NCBI RefSeq assembly: GCF_022376445.1
Contig: NW_025954984.1
Span: 372,001 to 436,000, forward strand
Origin: Fomitopsis serialis
Taxonomy: Eukaryota > Basidiomycota > Agaricomycetes > Polyporales > Fomitopsidaceae
DNA: 64,000 nucleotides
Reading direction: 5' to 3'
The position numbers and the translations under genes are program-made. The notes below the pieces were generated by a model. That model ran no database searches. It saw only the letters and a list, made by a program, of their open reading frames with translations, and was not told the origin of the DNA. Below, in pieces: positions 58,716 through 64,000 of this stretch (position 1 is the first letter of the stretch; each line of letters begins with the position of its first letter).

Positions 58716-61134
58716 ATGTCACACCTCGGCTACAACGTCTCGTACAATGACCACTATGCGCGCCATCCGTCCTCCTCACCCGTCATGCACAGGGCCGTCG
58801 TCCCCAACTCTAGCACAAGTACAGGCGGTGGTCCCACGCCCTTCAAGGCTCCTGCCCATAAGCATGCCCACCATTTGCACTCCATACCTCCACGCGAAAA
58901 GTCAACGAGGACTCTGATCATTGACCATCTTCTATGGGTCCATGCTCGTACACGGTTTGCCCAAGCCCGTGCGGAGTTAGGCATGACAGACCGCACAGGC
59001 GGGCCTACCTCGAGTAACTATCCGCATCGTGCGCGTCCAGAGAATTACGAGGAGGAAGAGGAGATGTACAGCGACGGTGAGGATGTTACCCATCTTCAGG
59101 CACGGGCGGGCGGCCCTGGACATACTCACGGCGAGGAGGAGGACGAGCGATTTGATATGCAGGACCTCACGCTCGCCCGCTCGCTGAGACAGCGGGCGGA
59201 AGGCGTAGAGAAGGTAGCGACGTCTATGCTCGACCAGCCTCCGGAACTCCCACCTATACACCCGGACGACCTGCTCGATCCCCCTACTTCTCCCCAGCTG
59301 CGTCCCCAAGCACCGCAGCGACATCCACATAAGCTACCGAATGGCGTCCGACTGCGACTGACGGTCGCCACTGTGATTAATGACCTATTCTCTCGGAAAG
59401 CACCCACCCCCTACGTCCGCCCCTCCGGCTCTACATCGTCCGCCCCTCCGCCAGTCTCCACATTCCCGTCTGCTCTCATACCGCTAAATGCTATTTCATC
59501 TGGTGCCAACCCGGATTACCGCAGGCTTGTCCCCAATCAATACATCCGTTCCTTGTATGACATCGGCGCCGATCCCGATACCCAGAATTCACCACCTTCC
59601 CTGCGCTGTCCCCGACATCTACACATGGGCTGTGAGATCTGCGTAGAAGCGAAAGCCCCGCCTCCTCGCATGGGCCAGAACCGAACACGCGGCACCCAGG
59701 GACGAGCAGGATCTACAACGGGCAGCAGTCCTGGCGATGCGCCCCCCAGCGGCGTACCCGGGAGCAATGGGCTTGTAGGTGGGGTGACAGGGTGGCTGGA
59801 CGGTAGTGGGATAGGCTCCGGATTGGCGCGGCCGGGTGAACAGGGTACGCTTCTGCGACGGCCGACGGACGCTCGCGAGGCAGTCTATGCAACCAACAAC
59901 GAGGATGGCACGCCACAAATGTTCAACACAAAGCTCGCAGAGCTGATCGTGCGTTTCATGCGGCTCAGTGCGCTCGTAGCAATGGAGCTTGGAAGAGAGG
60001 CGACGGAAGACAGAGCATCGGTGGATGGGGGTGACAGCCGGCGGGACGAGGAGGGAGCTGCGGGTGCCGGGTCATCCACGGCGGGGCCTTCGCAAACTGG
60101 ACGTCCCCCGACATCCCCACAGACATCTCCACGAACGTTGACACAACGTAATCTCGCAGAGGCTGGGTTCTACTACTATGCCCTGCGTCCGTCGCGCGAA
60201 TGGTACTACTTGTTCGCTGGTCTCGTCACCCGTGCGGTTTTCGAGGGCTACATGACAGCCGGGTGGCGCGGCACAGAACCTCTCGAGCTGCTACTAGGTA
60301 TCGGCTTGGGCACGAACCTAGACCCAGGCGCTCGCCCACAGAGTGCTGCAAGGTCAAGGGATGCTACCAATGGTGCGAAAAATGCTGAGTCCGACGAAGA
60401 AGAGGAGGAAGAGGAGGACGAGTTCGGGGAGTTCGACCCGGATGATCTCCCCGACCTCGATGAGGCGGCGCGTGTGCTGTTCCCGTCACTGAGGGATTTA
60501 CTCAACGGTGCGTCCGGAGCACCCCGGAGAGAGGGTGCGGAGCTCGAGTACGAGCTCGAGATGAGGGAGCGGCTGCAGCGCGTTAGTCGCTTGTGCTCGT
60601 TCTCGTCGGACTTACGCTAACATGCAGATGAATAGTTCTATGACGTTCCACCATCGACGCCTGACCTGGCGACACACATGGAAGATCTTCAGTGGCAGTA
60701 CCCTGCAGAGGCAGTCGAGCGCGCCGCTGTTCGTTTTTGCGAGGCCATCGCGCGGTGGCGAGGAAAGCCGGAGCTCGAAACGGTGCGCGACTGTCCGGTG
60801 TCACACACGCTGCCCCCTGATCTAACTAACTTCGCAGTACAAAAAGGCACCGTGGATTGTCAGCCAGCGGGAGCGCAGGGCGAGCGGGACAGCCATGTCA
60901 ATTGACGCTCTTGTGCACTCGAACCCTACCAGCCCCTCGAATAATCACGCCACCCCTCCGAACAGGCAGCCGTCTGGACAGCAGTTCAGACCAGAGCCGA
61001 GGCAGCGCAAGCCTCCCATTGAGAAATACTTCACTCAGCCGCAGTCGCTCATCATGCAAAACCGCAAGCGGCGCCGGTCGGATGAAGATCGGGGAGATGA
61101 GGGTCGGAGGCTCCCGCCCGCGGTGTTCACTTGA
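58716..61134 (+). CDS. conserved hypothetical basidiomycete protein with acidic C-terminal region
   Basis: Three exons, 58716-60581, 60637-60782 and 60838-61134, about 770 residues. Start MSHLGYNVSYNDHYARHPSS. Folded-looking blocks are RTLIIDHLLWVHARTRFAQA with RAELGMTDRTGG, FDMQDLTLARSLRQRAEGVE with KVATSMLDQPPELPPIHPDD, LRLTVATVINDLFSRKAPTP, NTKLAELIVRFMRLSALVAM, FYYYALRPSREWYYLFAGLV with TRAVFEGYMTAGWRG, then an acidic Glu/Asp run, a block with LFPSLRDLL, FYDVPPSTPDLATHMEDLQW and a basic tail (QNRKRRRSDEDRGDEGRR) that may be a nuclear signal. The long ordered segments and clean splice sites make this a real gene. No known domain is recognised, so no function is proposed. No frame break was found. 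Confidence 0.85.
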
Positions 61135-62330
61135 GATCAAGCGTTGGTATCAAGGATTGGGGAACTAGTGAGTTTGTTGTACTATACGCGTGTTCGACTG
61201 CCTGTCTTGTTGTATATGCTGTGTGTGACATTTTGACGATGTTCATGTATAGTAGGATATGGTAGAAGACGATGATGCCTTTGATCAAGATACTCACCTC
61301 GCTGCAGCCCCCACCCCGCCGATAAGTACGAGGATCGAAACGAAACGAACAAGGCTTTATGCAGCAGGTGAGAACGCTTTTCACTTCAGTCTCATTCCAA
61401 ACGACATGATCCAATAGACTACAGGCCCCCACAAAAGACCTCCACTCAGTTCGAGTCCCATGAGCCGAGAATCGCGCACCGTGAGGACAGCTTGAAATAT
61501 CTATCATCGCGACACGATGCTGTTAACCTCGAGTCCCAAACTCGCGTCTGAGTGGCATTTGAGACAACACGGGTATCATGGGCCAGCAGCCCTACGCCTA
61601 TGCCCCCAAACTGAACGGTAGGATGAACAATGCATTTGATGATTCGCCTTAGAATACGGCGCAAGTGATCGAGCGTTGGTCAATCTCCGGGTCGCATCAC
61701 GATCTCACTCATACTATCTCAGTAACAGGCACTCATTGTACGTGAAAAGTGTCTCGAATGACACTGGCAACCCACCGCTGGAGGATGAAGCTATTCAGCT
61801 GAGACTGTAAGTACAAGGATGAGTCCACTTGTAGCGGAAGCCGCTGTGCATTTCGCGTCGCTCACGGTCTCGTCCACCAGTTGTGTCTGCATTCGCCGAC
61901 TACGACAAGGCACGGAACATAGGCAAACGCATATGACCCAATGCCAGACGCTCGAAGCCCGTCAACGTGCTCATCAAATTCTCACTGACATTGTAAGTCT
62001 AGACCCTGGTTACGTTTCTACTGGGTCGGCTGATACGAGTGTGAACGAGAAGTTGTCGCTGTGCCTGCAATTGCTCCACGCAACGTTACATACCAGGCTG
62101 CAACGAATGCAGAGGCGCGCGTGAACACCCAGAGCGGACGAGACGGGGAAGCGCGTTACCCCGGATCTCTCACCTCGTCACGACAGTCACTGAGATCAAC
62201 GATCAAGCTGCGCTTCGAAGGTGAGCGCTTCTCGGACGCATCCTCGCCCTGCTCATGTGGATGATGCGCGGGGACTCAGGGAACAAGGACCTTCGGTTCG
62301 GACTTGGCCAGTGTTTCCGATTCGCAGTCA
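61135..62330. other. intergenic region with an exon-like block
   Basis: A plus-strand open block at about 61636-61806 reads ALEYGASDRALVNLRVASRS, RHSLYVKSVSNDTGNPPLED and EAIQLRL, ending at a possible donor (GTAAGT). It is followed after about 80 bases by another open block up to a GTAAGT near 61995. These could be exons of a small gene, but the rest cannot be joined. Otherwise there are only short frames. Confidence 0.35.
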
Positions 62331-62338
62331 TATAAATA
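62331..62338 (+). promoter_or_regulatory. TATA box of the short-chain dehydrogenase gene
   Basis: TATAAATA, about 95 bp upstream of the predicted start codon at 62433. Good sequence and spacing for a fungal core promoter; inferred only. Confidence 0.45.
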
Positions 62339-62432
62339 AAATGGTCGACATATCATCGCCAACCGCAGCTCCTGTCCACCCCCACTTTCGCGGTGCTTTC
62401 GACCCACCCGTTGACCGTTCCACTACATCGTC

Positions 62433-63528
62433 ATGTCGTTGGCTTACCTGTGAAGGCCGCCCTGGGTCGTATCGCCTTCGTGACGGGTGCTGGCCAGGGC
62501 ATCGGGCGCGCCATCGCGTGCCGACTCGCGCGGGATGGCTACGACATCTCCATCGCAGACATCCCTTCCGCGAAGTCGAAGGTGGACGATACCATCCAGG
62601 AGATCGAGTCCTATGGCCGGAAGGCAGTCGGTGTCTACGCTGGTCAGTGAAGCGGTCCACACTAACTCTCGACGTACTATACTGACCGCACCCACAATCG
62701 TGTTAGACGTGAGGGAGGCAAAACAGATCTATGCTGCCGTTGAGGAGACCGTGGACAGGCTGGGGCCGAACCTCTTTGTCAGTGTCGCAACGCTGGTATA
62801 TCGCAGGTCAAGCCTCTGATAGAATGCACGCCAGAGTGAGTCGGGTTTTCACATCGTGGGTCCTGGTTCGGTATCTGACTATCGCGTCAGGTTCGTTGAG
62901 AACGAAGTCCGGCTCAATGTTCTCGGCCTCATGAATACGCACATCGCTTCAGCGAAGCAGATGGTGAAGCAAGGGTTCGGTGGACGAATCCTCGGTGCAG
63001 GCTCAATAGTGTCGTTCCGTACAATGGGTAAGCCCTCACATCTATCGTAAACCAACTGTCGGATAGCTCATGCGGTGGGTCAGAGAACCTTGCAACATAC
63101 AGCGCGACAAAGTTTGCGGTTCGTGGCTTCACGGAAGGCGCAGCTAAAGAATGGGCGAAGTATGGTATCCGTGTCAATGGTACGTAGCTACCTGTCGTTC
63201 ACGGTCATTGTCTGATCTACACTCATTTCCGTAGCCTACGGCCCTGGCATCGTCGACACGCCTATGTGGGATCAAATCGACAGGGTACTTGCAGAGATTG
63301 TGAGTCCATGTATTTGCATTCTGACTGTCCTTTGGTTTGACCGAAGATGTCACGCAGGAGGGCGTCAGCATTGGCGAGGCCAAGGCGAAACGTGTGAAGG
63401 ACTACATCGCGCTCGGTCGTATTCAAGAGCCTGAGGACGTAGCGAAACTCGTATCATTCCTTGCCTCAGAGGAAGCGGAGTACATCACTGGGCAGACTAT
63501 CAAGACATGTGGTGGTGCCTCGCTATAA
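62433..63528 (+). CDS. short-chain dehydrogenase/reductase, diacetyl/acetoin reductase-like
   Basis: About 265 residues in several exons. Start MSLAYPVKAALG once one missing C near 62448 is allowed. Rossmann motif [18 protein letters not shown] binds NAD(P); DYDISIAD-like end of the second strand is seen as [16 protein letters not shown]. Then [38 protein letters not shown] (needs one missing A near 62790), [33 protein letters not shown], the catalytic [20 protein letters not shown] (Tyr-x3-Lys), [19 protein letters not shown], and [19 protein letters not shown]. These blocks match SDRs acting on small hydroxy-ketones such as acetoin/diacetyl, but substrate preference within SDRs cannot be trusted from motifs. 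A splice near 63346 is one base out of phase. A TATAAATA lies upstream. Confidence 0.88.
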
Positions 63529-63694
63529 TCGCTATATTCTCGGCCGAGTTACTTGTCGCAACGCTTGTAAGTCATTACCAATTGACATGGAATTGGGATA
63601 GAACTGGGATAGACAGTATTCTCGCTTTGCTGCAATAACCGCTGTATAGCATGTTGAATGAAGTCACGAAATCGATGCTTACTTAGATACCAGC

Positions 63695-63856
63695 TCACAG
63701 GCTCTTCCCGGGCTCTTCTGCGAGTTCGCTGGCCTTCGAAGTGTCTGGATATATGTTCAAGTTCAAGCTGTGAGCGCCTCCTTGAAGGGGCCGACGAGCT
63801 TTCTTCCGGTCGTCAAAGATACGGTCCTGCAGTGTTCCAGTTTCCCAGTGAATGAC
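63695..63856 (-). CDS. last exon of a minus-strand gene (partial)
   Basis: A 54-codon block ending in TGA, preceded by an AAG acceptor at about 63857. It reads VIHWETGTLQDRIFDDRKKA, RRPLQGGAHSLNLNIYPDTS and KASELAEEPGKSL. It has no internal Met, so it is easily overlooked; the composition is clearly protein-like. Upstream exons would lie at higher coordinates, mostly outside the window. The family is not recognised. Confidence 0.45.
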   Translation of the reverse strand, partial: VIHWETGTLQDRIFDDRKKARRPLQGGAHSLNLNIYPDTSKASELAEEPGKSL

Positions 63857-64000
63857 CTTGCATTGGCTTTCTCAGGCCACATAGTAGTAGCCTTGACACT
63901 TGCTTGACACTACGAAGACCGTGACCTGGGGAGCTTGAGCGCGGGACGGCGGCGATCAACCACGCGCTTGCCAAACGCGGAAAGCCGGCCTGCCTATTCT

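Noticed and set aside
1..64000. A coherent defence system, biosynthetic cluster or prokaryote-like operon
   Set aside because: Genes are intron-rich, on mixed strands and functionally unrelated; no shared pathway, CRISPR repeat or toxin/antitoxin-like pair is visible.

Overview
The window is nuclear DNA of a filamentous basidiomycete, most likely an Agaricomycete of the polypore type. It has moderately high GC and protein genes cut by many short introns (mostly 45-65 bp, GT..AG). Its proteins include an NsdD-type GATA factor, a Crz1-type zinc-finger protein, a Whi5-like repressor candidate and ANK/MYND proteins. No rRNA, CRISPR array, intact transposon or convincing tRNA was seen by eye.

Layout. 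0-3 kb: 3' part of an F-box/LRR-like gene and an aldo/keto reductase. 3-9.7 kb: gene-poor stretch with two candidate multi-exon genes of unknown function and a relic of a second aldo/keto reductase. 9.7-23.6 kb: GATA factor, TauD-type dioxygenase (minus), the cytoplasmic 5'-3' exoribonuclease XRN1 (19 exons) and GMP synthase GUA1. 23.7-38 kb: amidase (minus), a long disordered protein with a folded C-terminus, an intronless PrpF-like isomerase (minus), mitochondrial Lon protease (minus) and a cytochrome-b5-domain protein (minus). 38-51 kb: a small two-exon gene, a decayed gene, a Whi5-like G1/S repressor, a WD40-like protein and a CRZ1-like factor, mostly on the minus strand. 54-58.4 kb: tandem ankyrin/SEC-C-like/MYND paralogs. 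58.7-64 kb: a conserved hypothetical protein, a short-chain dehydrogenase, and the last exon of a minus-strand gene.

The main caution concerns sequence quality. Nearly every conserved gene needs one or more single-base additions to restore a family-conserved frame. Every case I could place is a one-base loss, often in a run of 3-5 identical bases. This looks like deletion-biased assembly error, not biological decay, so frameshifts here should not be read as pseudogenes without read support.

Functionally the genes are ordinary housekeeping (mRNA decay, purine synthesis, mitochondrial proteolysis), regulators (GATA, Crz1-like, Whi5-like) and accessory metabolism (AKR, dioxygenase, amidase, PrpF-like, SDR). 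I see no operon-like or biosynthetic cluster logic. The most unusual item is the tandem ANK/double SEC-C-like/MYND pair.
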